A DNA stretch of 34,056 nt, taken from Chromatiales bacterium (ex Bugula neritina AB1) (GTDB lineage Bacteria > Pseudomonadota > Gammaproteobacteria > Granulosicoccales > Granulosicoccaceae). The position numbers and the translations under genes were made by a program. Below the pieces are notes generated by a model. It saw only the letters and a list, made by a program, of their open reading frames with translations. It was not told the origin of the DNA and did no database searches. Of this stretch, positions 17,617 to 25,221 are shown piece after piece (positions within the stretch are counted from its first letter, which is position 1; the number at the start of each line of letters is the position of its first letter). The stretch is taken from positions 1-34,056 of the forward strand of contig MDLA01000180.1 in NCBI GenBank assembly GCA_001730015.1, written 5' to 3'.

Positions 17617-18024
17617 TTATTCCGGCGATGCATTGAAAGCATCGTCGAGGGGCGGCTGTATTCCGTTAAGTAAATGATTTGTGCGGGCCGCCGTTGAAAC
17701 AATCTGCAATAACTCCGCGTGCTCAGCATCTGTCATGCCACGTGCTTTAGCCGCGGCAGTATGCGAATGAACGCAATAATGGCAGGAGTTGGCAATAGAG
17801 ACGGCGACATAGATCATTTCCTTGGTTTTAAAATCGATCAATGTCGGCTTGGCCATCACATCGCGCACACTGGTCCAGACCTCTTCGAGCAACCGCGGAT
17901 CAAAAGCCAGATATCGCCAGACGTTGTTCACAAAATCATTGCCTCGTACCGCGCGAATATCATCAAACACAGCTTTGACACGCGGATCTGATTCCGGATC
18001 TTCCGGCGGTACGACTGTCGACAT
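17617..18024 (-). CDS. Carboxymuconolactone decarboxylase / AhpD-like protein
   Basis: This is a 135-residue all-helical protein of the CMD/AhpD fold. The CxxCxxxH redox motif is present (SCHYCVHSHTAAAKARGM, about residues 80-97), which favours an AhpD-like peroxidase or thiol-disulfide role over decarboxylation. The start at ATG 18024 has an excellent GGTGAGGAA ribosome-binding site. It is divergent from the SDR gene at 18175 across a 150-bp gap. No peroxiredoxin partner is adjacent. Confidence 0.87.
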   Translation of the reverse strand: MSTVVPPEDPESDPRVKAVFDDIRAVRGNDFVNNVWRYLAFDPRLLEEVWTSVRDVMAKPTLIDFKTKEMIYVAVSIANSCHYCVHSHTAAAKARGMTDAEHAELLQIVSTAARTNHLLNGIQPPLDDAFNASPE

Positions 18025-18174
18025 TTCCTCACCCCGATTTTGTTATTGATGCGATCGGGCATCCTTACACTGTTCACAATCGGTGTCAAAATCACAAGCC
18101 AAAAGGCAAACTCTCATTGGTACACTTTTAGGGTTACAGTACACTAACCACACTTTATCTAACCGGATTAAGCA

Positions 18175-18933
18175 ATGCACGAACTCTCAGGTAAAGCGGC
18201 CATCATCACTGGCGCCAGTCGCGGTATCGGGGCAGCTACAGCGGCAACATTGTCCAATCTCGGTGTAAATGTTGTGCTGGCGGCACGTTCTGAATCGACC
18301 ATCCGCCACAACGCTGAAATTTTGCGTGATAACGGCGGCCAGGCAGAGGCGGTAACGTGCGATGTGAGCAACTACAAGGACGTACAAGCGCTGATATCGC
18401 ACTGTGAGTCTTCATTTGGCCGACTGGATATACTAATCAACAACGCTGGAGTGATCGAGCCGATCGGCCACCTGGCAACCTCCAACCCGGACACATGGGC
18501 ACACGCAGCAGACATAAACTTCAAAGGGGTTTATTTTGGTATGCGAGCAGCCCTGCCAGCCATGATGACACAGCAGAGTGGCGTGATTATAAATGTTGGA
18601 TCCGGTGCAGCGTACAGCCCTCTTGAAGGCTGGAGTCACTATTGTGCATCAAAGGCTGCAGCAGCAATGTTAACCCGCTGTGCCGACAAGGAAGCTGCAG
18701 CCAGTGGGATCCGGGTTATTGGCATAAGTCCTGGCACTGTCGCGACGGAAATGCAGGTGTTAATCAAAGCCTCAGGCATAAACCCGGTAAGCCAGATGGA
18801 TTATTCAGATCACATCGAGCCCGAATTACCGGCACGCGCTATCGCCTGGCTTTGCACCAGCGAAGCTGCAGAGTATGCCGGCAAAGAGGTATCGTTGAGG
18901 GATGAAGCATTTCAAAAACAAGCCGGGCTATAA
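18175..18933 (+). CDS. Short-chain dehydrogenase/reductase
   Basis: This 252-residue classical SDR is a cytoplasmic NAD(P)-dependent alcohol or ketone oxidoreductase. It has the cofactor motif TGASRGIGAATA near residue 14, CDVSNYKD, the NNAGVIEP motif, and the active-site Ser and YxxxK in GSGAAYSPLEGWSHYCASKAAA. Here the Tyr of the conserved YxxSK is followed by Cys (YCASK), which still keeps the Tyr and Lys. ISPGTVATEM follows as expected. It ends at a hairpin shared with the convergent Gly-rich gene. The substrate is unknown. Confidence 0.9.
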   Translation: MHELSGKAAIITGASRGIGAATAATLSNLGVNVVLAARSESTIRHNAEILRDNGGQAEAVTCDVSNYKDVQALISHCESSFGRLDILINNAGVIEPIGHLATSNPDTWAHAADINFKGVYFGMRAALPAMMTQQSGVIINVGSGAAYSPLEGWSHYCASKAAAAMLTRCADKEAAASGIRVIGISPGTVATEMQVLIKASGINPVSQMDYSDHIEPELPARAIAWLCTSEAAEYAGKEVSLRDEAFQKQAGL

Positions 18934-18965
18934 TTCCCGGATATCGCCAGCGAACCTCAGCAAAT

Positions 18966-18997
18966 ATCGGCGGTACCCAATGTAACGTACCGCCGAT
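18966..18997. terminator. Bidirectional hairpin terminator candidate
   Basis: ATCGGCGGTAC (18966-18976) pairs perfectly with GTACCGCCGAT (18987-18997) around a 10-base loop. It lies between the convergent SDR and DUF533-like genes. The T run on either side is poor, so termination strength is uncertain. Confidence 0.6.
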
Positions 18998-19028
18998 TCA
19001 CACAACGTTTTCCCAAACTTAACGCGGC

Positions 19029-19814
19029 TTAACTGTACAGCGTTGGAACACCCAGTTTCTGGTGAATTGCATTGCTGGTAGCGTTATCGATGTTGGTGCT
19101 TTTTGCCAGCTTGTCCAGGTACTGAGCCTCGGCCTGGGAGTCAAGATCAATCGCCAGCAGTGACATCAGGTACACCTGTTGCTCCATGCCTTGCGGAATA
19201 CCTGCCACAAAACTGTTGAAATCCGGCGGGTTGGTCATTTCATTACGAATAAAATCGGCTTCTTCCTGAGAGATATCACCTAGTTGCCCGGTAATTTTTT
19301 CCTGCTCGGCCGCGTCGATCTCACCGTCGGCTCTGGCAGCCATCAGCATGGCACGCAGACACACTTCTGCCTGCTTCTCCGCCGTCGGAGAGGGAGGGGG
19401 TTCGTTTCCAGCCAACGCTGAATTCAGTAAATCACCGAGGCCACCACTGCCGCCACCGGCTGCTCCGCCACCAAGGGATTCAAGCAGTCCGCCCAGACCA
19501 CCGCCCTGCTGCCCGGCTTGACCACCTTGCTGGCCACCCAGAATCTGCCCCAGCGCTCCACCCAGACCGCCACCTGACTGCTGACCGCCAGCGAGGCCAC
19601 CCAACAGCCCACCAAGACCGCCTCCGCCACCACGCTGCTGTTGACCGCCCAGCAAATCGCCGAGGCCACCACCTCCGCCCTGACCACCGAGCATACTGCC
19701 CAGCAATCCGCCGAGGCCTCCGCCACCTGCTCCACCACCTTTCAGTGCGCCACTTACACCTTTTGCCACCATCGCACCCATGGCAACTTTCGCTAACGTT
19801 CCAACCAGACTCAT
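19029..19814 (-). CDS. Gly-rich DUF533/YebE-like protein with TerB-like domain
   Basis: This protein has 261 residues from ATG 19814, chosen because GGAGA lies 9 bases upstream; the frame runs 10 codons further. The N-terminus (LAKVAMGAMVAKGVSGAL) is followed by about 120 residues of Gly, Leu and Gln built from imperfect units such as GGLGGLLGG. A helical C-terminal domain follows (AEVCLRAMLMAARADGEID, then EQEKITGQLGD), matching the TerB-like part of DUF533 inner-membrane proteins like YebE. The acidic DGEIDAAEQEKI segment is a TerB hallmark. Function is unknown, possibly envelope stress. It is distinct from the Gly-rich proteins downstream. Confidence 0.82.
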   Translation of the reverse strand: MSLVGTLAKVAMGAMVAKGVSGALKGGGAGGGGLGGLLGSMLGGQGGGGGLGDLLGGQQQRGGGGGLGGLLGGLAGGQQSGGGLGGALGQILGGQQGGQAGQQGGGLGGLLESLGGGAAGGGSGGLGDLLNSALAGNEPPPSPTAEKQAEVCLRAMLMAARADGEIDAAEQEKITGQLGDISQEEADFIRNEMTNPPDFNSFVAGIPQGMEQQVYLMSLLAIDLDSQAEAQYLDKLAKSTNIDNATSNAIHQKLGVPTLYS

Positions 19815-20089
19815 AAATGATCTCCAAATGACGAGCAAACTCACAGGGCCACGCGCCCAGTGACAAAAAAGCTATGGTGACCGAGACCGGTTTACAACGC
19901 AAGGAATGTAAGACATTGTAACTGCTCGGCAAAAACCCTGAGTATGACCTTTGCCGGTAACACGCCTCGCTTGCAGTCCTGGCAAATCACCAGACTACCC
20001 GACAACCGGCAAGCGACGCTTGTCGACAACCTTTACCACGAAGAACCACCTATGATTCCCGCTGCCCAGCCGCAACAGCACGCTTGCAA

Positions 20090-21304
20090 ATGATGACACA
20101 AACCAGCAAGCGAAGCTTCTCGCAAAATCCGAAAGATCCGGCTTTCTATAACAACCCCTACGCCCTGTATTCCCGACTGCATGCGATCAGCGGGCCGGTC
20201 TTCTGGGAAGATTACGGCTTCTGGTGCCTCACCGGGTTTGATACGGTAACCACAGCGCTTAAAGACCGGCGTTTTTCACGCCTGCCACCTCAGGGCATGG
20301 AAAAAGAGGCCTTACCAGATCATCTCAGGAATTTTGAAGACTCAGAGCGTTATTCGCTGCTACAACAAGAGCCACCTGATCACACCAGGCTGCGCAAGAG
20401 CGTTAATCGAGCATTCGTCAGCCGCAGTGTCCTTTCTATGGAAAGTGAAATCCGGAATCTGGCAAACCGTTGCATCGACGAATTCGAGCACCTTGGCGAA
20501 GTGGATCTGCTGACCGCCTATGCGACGCCTATACCAGTGACTATCATTGCGCGATTACTCGGCGTACCGGATCAGCACTGCGACGATCTGCGCGCCTGGT
20601 CAAACGCTATCGTTCGAATGTATACGATGACACAGACTATCGAAGAAGAACACGCAGCAGATACAGCGGCCAAACACTTCATTGAATTATTACGTGAGCT
20701 GCTCGAAGAACGAAGGCTGTGCCCGGCCAACGATCTGTTATCTCATCTAATTGCACTACAGGAACCACCTGAAGCACTCAGCGATGAGCAAATTATTTCG
20801 ACCGCGATCTTGCTGTTAAATGCCGGGCACGAAGCAACCGTGCATCAGATAGGCAATACAGTCCATACCCTTCTGCGTCAGTCAACACCACCGCAAAGCT
20901 ACTTTAAAGATGTCTCTGCAGGGGAAGCCACTATCAACGAAGCAATGCGCTACGACGCACCATTACACATGTTTACTCGCTATGCACAGGAAGATATCGA
21001 GTTACATCCAGAGGTAACAATTGCCAGAGGAGACGAAATAGCACTTCTTCTAGGTGCCGCCAACCGTGATCCATCGCACTTCGACAACGCTGACCAGTTT
21101 GATCCAGGGCGCGTAGATGCAGGCTATACAACACTCGGTGCCGGCATTCACTTTTGTGTCGGGGCTGCACTGGCGAAACTCGAAATGCGTATAGCACTCA
21201 CCACGCTTTTTGAGCGGCTACCCGGGATTCAACTGGCGGAAGAACCTATATATCAGGACAGCTACCATTTTCATGGACTTCAGAAACTGATTGTAAAGTG
21301 GTAG
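20090..21304 (+). CDS. Cytochrome P450
   Basis: This is a bacterial soluble P450 monooxygenase of about 404 residues, which hydroxylates an unknown substrate using electrons from separate redox partners. The I-helix oxygen-activation motif LNAGHEAT, the K-helix ExxR (EAMRYDAP) and the heme loop LGAGIHFCVGAALAKLEMRI with its Cys ligand are all intact. The conserved Phe that begins the heme loop is Leu here. PPDHTRLRKSVNRAF marks the C-helix. Two ATGs in tandem begin the protein. No ferredoxin or reductase gene is adjacent, so partners are encoded elsewhere. It is transcribed alone and appears unlinked to its neighbours. Confidence 0.93.
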   Translation: MMTQTSKRSFSQNPKDPAFYNNPYALYSRLHAISGPVFWEDYGFWCLTGFDTVTTALKDRRFSRLPPQGMEKEALPDHLRNFEDSERYSLLQQEPPDHTRLRKSVNRAFVSRSVLSMESEIRNLANRCIDEFEHLGEVDLLTAYATPIPVTIIARLLGVPDQHCDDLRAWSNAIVRMYTMTQTIEEEHAADTAAKHFIELLRELLEERRLCPANDLLSHLIALQEPPEALSDEQIISTAILLLNAGHEATVHQIGNTVHTLLRQSTPPQSYFKDVSAGEATINEAMRYDAPLHMFTRYAQEDIELHPEVTIARGDEIALLLGAANRDPSHFDNADQFDPGRVDAGYTTLGAGIHFCVGAALAKLEMRIALTTLFERLPGIQLAEEPIYQDSYHFHGLQKLIVKW

Positions 21305-21425
21305 TTCGCTTGTGCCCGCCACTGCCCACACTACCGATTGTACCAGGGCTAAAAATCGACAGCTCCTACTCGATTACCACCACGGGCTTTGTATAGAGGC
21401 AGTACATGTCAGCTGATTGTTCCAG

Positions 21426-21581
21426 TCAGGAACCTTTTGGCTCCTGTGATCCCTCTCGGGCTTTCCTGAGCTTGATCAATAATGCAAGCCCCAGCTCGAC
21501 TGTTTCTTTTTCAGTCGACGCGCCAGTTGCCTTCATGGCATCTGCTAATAGATTTTCGTCAACTTCTATGGTGGTGGACAT
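21426..21581 (-). CDS. Orphan VapB-type antitoxin
   Basis: This is a 51-residue protein with the ribbon-helix-helix layout of VapB antitoxins. A short beta strand STTIEVDENLL is followed by AMKATGASTEKETVELGL and ALLIKLRKAREG. The pattern TTIEVD...A...TG..TK.E.VELGL is that of antitoxins paired with PIN-domain VapC. ATG 21581 has AGGA upstream, slightly far. VapC would be expected downstream towards the P450, but the 120 bases there hold no PIN domain (no open frame of useful length), so the toxin is absent or lost. It could act as a free DNA-binding regulator or neutralise a toxin encoded elsewhere. The short length makes the call moderately sure. Confidence 0.65.
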   Translation of the reverse strand: MSTTIEVDENLLADAMKATGASTEKETVELGLALLIKLRKAREGSQEPKGS

Positions 21582-21950
21582 ATGATCAAGCTGTTCCTGT
21601 GTCGGTTCTAAAGATAGTATAACCCAACGCAGTCAGGTTGCTCACAAGATTGTCCCGCGACCCGGCCTGCCTTAACCTTGAAACTAGTCACAGCATCCGG
21701 GATACCCGCCTGTTATTGTTGTTGTGCGATCTCGGTAATTTAAAGAACTGAGATTTTTCAATCAGGTAGCGTGCCTGGATTCAAAATATTAGCATCACCT
21801 TGAAGAGGCCGGAAGGTAAGCCCTCTATCGATGCTCAGATCGAGAAAGTTCTCTTGAACTGAATGATGAATTCTGCATGCCACCAGATCTATCGCTCCAC
21901 AGCGTAGGTAATTGCGTGAGTGGTGCAAAATTTAACTTGAGGGTTTGTAC
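21582..21950. other. Intergenic stretch upstream of the microprotein gene
   Basis: This stretch of about 370 bp lies between the antitoxin and the 55-residue gene. I see no coding frame worth reporting. It should hold divergent promoters for both neighbours, but no clear -35/-10 pair could be chosen. Confidence 0.5.
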
Positions 21951-22118
21951 ATGAACGGTATCTTAGGACAGGCAGGCAATATTTTCGGCCAATCGCAGCA
22001 ACTGCTGGACCAGCAGCAACGAGTTGGAATGCAGAGTGCGCAAATGAGCGCTCAATCCGGGGCTCTGCAAGCAGCACTGCAAGCTCTGCAAACCGTTGCA
22101 CGTAACATACGCGCATAA
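21951..22118 (+). CDS. Small Gln/Ala-rich protein of unknown function (55 residues)
   Basis: ATG 21951 is preceded by GAGGG at a good distance, and the frame closes at 22118 just before a strong hairpin, so this looks like a real small gene. The protein starts MNGILGQAGNIFGQSQQLLD and continues QQQRVGMQSAQMSAQSGALQ, ending ALQALQTVARNIRA. It is almost entirely helical, has no Cys and no signal peptide, and is rich in Gln and Ala with regularly spaced hydrophobics. The size and amphipathic helices recall small secreted or polymerising subunits (needle/rod-like proteins). It is the nearest small gene to the radical SAM gene, so it is also a weak candidate substrate. I do not recognise the family. 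Confidence 0.6.
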   Translation: MNGILGQAGNIFGQSQQLLDQQQRVGMQSAQMSAQSGALQAALQALQTVARNIRA

Positions 22119-22134
22119 ACACGCTATGAATTAC

Positions 22135-22162
22135 CCGGCTCAACTCAAACGGGTTGAGCCGG
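22135..22162. terminator. Hairpin between the microprotein and cupin genes
   Basis: CCGGCTCAAC (22135-22144) pairs perfectly with GTTGAGCCGG (22153-22162) around an 8-base loop. It falls in the gap between convergent genes and could end both transcripts. There is little T run, so it may be a Rho-assisted or stabilising hairpin. Confidence 0.55.
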
Positions 22163-22192
22163 CTCTTAACTACACATTCAGTTATACCGCAC

Positions 22193-22591
22193 TCAAGTAG
22201 CCCCATCGGCCGGTTCAGCAACTTCCGGTTGTTCATGGGGGACGTAACAATCAGGTTTAAATCGTCCGCTGCAAATCGCCAGGAAAATCAAATCAGTGCT
22301 ACCTGTGTTAGTAACTTTCTGCGGATGATTCGCCGGAATGTGAACGCAGTCCATCGCCTTTATAAGTCTCCCTGGGTGCGAACCATCAGCCATCAGGCCA
22401 CTCCCGTTTAACACGACATATACTTCATCAGTATCTTTCAACGAGTGCAATTCCGTAGTAATTCCGGGAGCTACACGGCACCGTGCCACAGATAGTTCTG
22501 CAAACTCAGGCGTATTTAATAGCTCCACTATGTGGCAGCGCTCGCGTGTTGCGAATTCAGATTCAAGATCAGGGACAAAATAGCTAAGCAT
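22193..22591 (-). CDS. Small single-domain cupin protein
   Basis: This 132-residue cupin, predicted cytoplasmic, probably binds a metal. Cupin motif 1 is seen in ELHSLKDTDEVYVVLNGSG, where the first His and the Glu would be metal ligands, and motif 2 in VHIPANHPQKVTNTG with a further His. The C-terminal tail is acidic (EQPEVAEPADGAT). It is divergent from the radical SAM gene with a gap of about 160 bp, which may hold both promoters. Small cupins serve as mannose-6-phosphate isomerase-like enzymes or sensors, and no specific role can be assigned here. Confidence 0.8.
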   Translation of the reverse strand: MLSYFVPDLESEFATRERCHIVELLNTPEFAELSVARCRVAPGITTELHSLKDTDEVYVVLNGSGLMADGSHPGRLIKAMDCVHIPANHPQKVTNTGSTDLIFLAICSGRFKPDCYVPHEQPEVAEPADGAT

Positions 22592-22749
22592 TACTTTTCA
22601 AAACCCGATTCATCAGCAAACTGAATCATAGGCCAATTCCGGCTGACTCAACTACCCGGGAAACCACCTGCGTCACAACACCACACTACCCGGACGACCA
22701 CCGTGGCACGGTTTGTGAGCCTACATCGGTAAATAACGGCTTCCGCAAC

Positions 22750-24498
22750 ATGACCCAAGTTCTCATCCTGAATCCACCGCGACGAGCAGACGGTCGATCA
22801 ACTCTGTTCAATAACGCCACTCTGGGGCTTGCAAGTTACCTTAGACGCAATGGCGTGAGCGTAAGAACGGAACCATTAATGGGGCCTTACTGGATTGATC
22901 GGCTAGAAAGGTTGCTGGCGGAGCACCAGCCGACAATCATCGCAATCAGTTGCAAGTGGTGGGACACACTGTTTGGTGCCGTTGAACTCGCCAGACTGAT
23001 ACGGCGCCGCGCGCCCTCCGTTACGTTGGTGGCAGGTGGACAAACTGCTACTTATTTTGCCCGTCACCTGGTGCAAAAGACCGAATTTGACGTGGTCATT
23101 CGCGGCGACGGTGAACTGCCTCTACTCGAACTGGCCAAAGGCACACCGTCGTGCAATATGGTGTTTAAAAACCTAACAGAATACCCAACCACCTATGTTC
23201 AACAATCCGGCGAAGATCTCCGGCTCTACCACGACCTCACAGAAATTGCCGATGAAACAATGCTACGGGCAATCGGCTACGACGCGCCGTTTATCTGGAC
23301 GGGGAAAGGTTGCAAGCTAACCTGCCTGTATTGCGCCGGAAGCGCACTGGGACATAAAAAACTGTTTGGACGCAAAGGCTACATGTATCGACCCGTCGAA
23401 CAGGTCTTGCACGATATGGAAGTATTGGCTCCGTGGTCCGACGGTGCATTCCTGTTTGATTTTGATCCTGTAGGAAACCCCGAAAAGGCCAGCTACTACG
23501 CCGAGATTTTTGAACAGTTACCACAACAGCAGTACCACACCTATTTCTATTGCTGGACTTTACCCGACGCTGAATTTGTCGATCGCATCGCAAGTACATT
23601 TCAGAGCGCTTTTGTGTCACTCGATGCACAAGCGTACTCTGAACCGCATCGCCAGAGACTCGCAGAAAAACGCATGATAAAACCCTATCGTTCAGATCGG
23701 GATTTTGAAGCCACTATTGCTCAAATTGCCTCCTACCGCCACATGGATGCGGGCATCTACGGCATAATTGGTTTAGCTGGAGAAACCCGACAGGATGTTG
23801 ACAATACTGAGCAATGGATAGCACATCTGCTAAACACCTATGGCGACGGTCTCGGCGAACTGGCTGTCACCCCACTGGCAACCGAACCCGGATCTCTGGT
23901 AAATCGCAACCCGGCAAAGTATGGCATGCGACTTCTTCGGGAAACATTCGAAGACTACCTGGAATTTACCCGACTTAAATACTTCGGCACAGATGGCATA
24001 CACGATCAAGCTTATGACCCTAACTTGCCACATCCCTACGGTGTGTACGATTCGAACGATCAACCGGGCCGCGTTTATCACGACTACCAGCGCATAAACA
24101 ATCGTATCCACCAAACATTTTACGAACGCCGTGAAATGCAGTTCAATCAATCACTACAAAGCGAAGGCGACACACTGACCCTCTCGCTACACAACCGGAA
24201 CCAAACGCGTGCCGTATGGGATTTGATCATCAGAGCCTGTGGTATGGCACAAAAGAATGGCCAGAAACACCTACATATTAATGCTAAAAACGCATTTATT
24301 ACGGTACCGGATCTTGAGGTATTCAAGCTAACAGGAACTCACGACTACACCTTAAACAGACTACCGGGCTTGAAGAGAGCAATCGATGCCCGCCAACTGG
24401 TCGTTACGGTATCCGCTCGAGAAGAGCAGAAGTGGGGAGCGTTCGACGCATTGGGCCTCAGACTCAATTTCGGCACAGACATCGTGAAAGCGGCTTAA
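22750..24498 (+). CDS. B12-binding-type radical SAM protein
   Basis: This 582-residue radical SAM enzyme has an N-terminal cobalamin-binding-like Rossmann domain (about residues 1-140; NPPRRADG..., GLASYLRRNGV, VTLVAGGQTA, FDVVIRGDGELPLLEL). The [4Fe-4S] cluster motif CxxxCxxC lies at C188, C192 and C195 (GCKLTCLYCAG). The SAM barrel follows, then a C-terminal part of about 130 residues (after 450) with no motif I know. The His of the classical DxHxxG cobalamin motif is not visible, which is common in this subfamily. Such enzymes methylate or rearrange peptides, lipids or cofactors. It lies just upstream of the Gly-rich secreted-protein genes and near two small proteins, but no maturation partner is obvious. 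Family is sure, substrate unknown. Confidence 0.88.
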   Translation: MTQVLILNPPRRADGRSTLFNNATLGLASYLRRNGVSVRTEPLMGPYWIDRLERLLAEHQPTIIAISCKWWDTLFGAVELARLIRRRAPSVTLVAGGQTATYFARHLVQKTEFDVVIRGDGELPLLELAKGTPSCNMVFKNLTEYPTTYVQQSGEDLRLYHDLTEIADETMLRAIGYDAPFIWTGKGCKLTCLYCAGSALGHKKLFGRKGYMYRPVEQVLHDMEVLAPWSDGAFLFDFDPVGNPEKASYYAEIFEQLPQQQYHTYFYCWTLPDAEFVDRIASTFQSAFVSLDAQAYSEPHRQRLAEKRMIKPYRSDRDFEATIAQIASYRHMDAGIYGIIGLAGETRQDVDNTEQWIAHLLNTYGDGLGELAVTPLATEPGSLVNRNPAKYGMRLLRETFEDYLEFTRLKYFGTDGIHDQAYDPNLPHPYGVYDSNDQPGRVYHDYQRINNRIHQTFYERREMQFNQSLQSEGDTLTLSLHNRNQTRAVWDLIIRACGMAQKNGQKHLHINAKNAFITVPDLEVFKLTGTHDYTLNRLPGLKRAIDARQLVVTVSAREEQKWGAFDALGLRLNFGTDIVKAA

Positions 24499-24583
24499 TT
24501 ACCGATCAATAAGTGTCATTCCACTAGCGGAATTCTGCACCCATTCCCCTCACTGAATCAGCCTATATCAATTCTTCATATAT

Positions 24584-25162
24584 TTGATCTCAGACTGCAA
24601 ATCACTCAATTTTTCCAGCGCAGCTGTAGCGGCCCGCGACAGCAACGATAAAGTTAGCAGGCTAACTGCCGATGTACGACCACAGAAGCAGTCTGATCTC
24701 GCTGGCTTATACGCCCGCTATCACTGCACACCGGATTTTGGATCGACCATTCCAACACAGGGCAATAAATTGGACAGCAAAGATCTCGCTTTTCTTACCT
24801 CCCTCGGGTTCTCGAAATTAGCTGCAGGTATGTTCGGTGAATCCGGATCCATATTCGAGATAATTTCCAGGCAACTCCCTGATGATGCCATAGGCCCCAT
24901 AGGCCTTGCATCTATAGAAATATGCAACGGACACTATAACCGTGCCATCACCATACTTCAAGATGGCCCGATTCACGCGAAAGTCAATGCACACGAGGCC
25001 AGAAAAGTTCTATTGAATGCGCTGATTTTCTCTAACCGCATGATTGAAGCAGGTGAATTGCACCGATCATTTATACACATTGATTCAGCCAATGACAGTG
25101 AAGGTTATATAAACCAAGCAGGCAATTTCTTTCATCCGGATAACATCAATAGAGCAGCTTGA
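24584..25162 (+). CDS. Small TPR-like protein, possibly type III secretion chaperone-related
   Basis: This 192-residue soluble protein has an N-terminal low-complexity polar part (1-65) and then helical repeats. KDLAFLTSLGFSKLAAGMFG is followed by PDDAIGPIGLASIEICNGHY, NRAITILQDG and ARKVLLNALIFSNRMIEAGE. The alternation of gly/ala and aromatic positions is TPR-like and resembles small type III secretion TPR proteins (YscG or HrpB1/HrpK-like), though this is by pattern only. The only available in-frame start near the beginning is TTG 24584, with no ribosome-binding site, after a stop at 24554; the true start is uncertain. It sits 86 bp after the radical SAM gene and 59 bp before the AGN-repeat gene, so co-transcription is likely. 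Confidence 0.6.
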   Translation: MISDCKSLNFSSAAVAARDSNDKVSRLTADVRPQKQSDLAGLYARYHCTPDFGSTIPTQGNKLDSKDLAFLTSLGFSKLAAGMFGESGSIFEIISRQLPDDAIGPIGLASIEICNGHYNRAITILQDGPIHAKVNAHEARKVLLNALIFSNRMIEAGELHRSFIHIDSANDSEGYINQAGNFFHPDNINRAA

Positions 25163-25221
25163 TTCTCGTGAATCTGTCTCTAGTCTTACAATTAAAACAC
25201 TAAACAGGAACGTTCATCACC

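Noticed and set aside
21304..21425. Missing VapC toxin downstream of the VapB gene
   Set aside because: The minus-strand frames here are short and show no PIN-domain acidic pattern, so no toxin is reported.
21889..22236. 115-codon minus-strand frame covering the 55-residue gene
   Set aside because: It has no convincing start signal, crosses a strong hairpin and overlaps the cupin gene's end. The plus-strand frame has a good ribosome-binding site and coherent composition.
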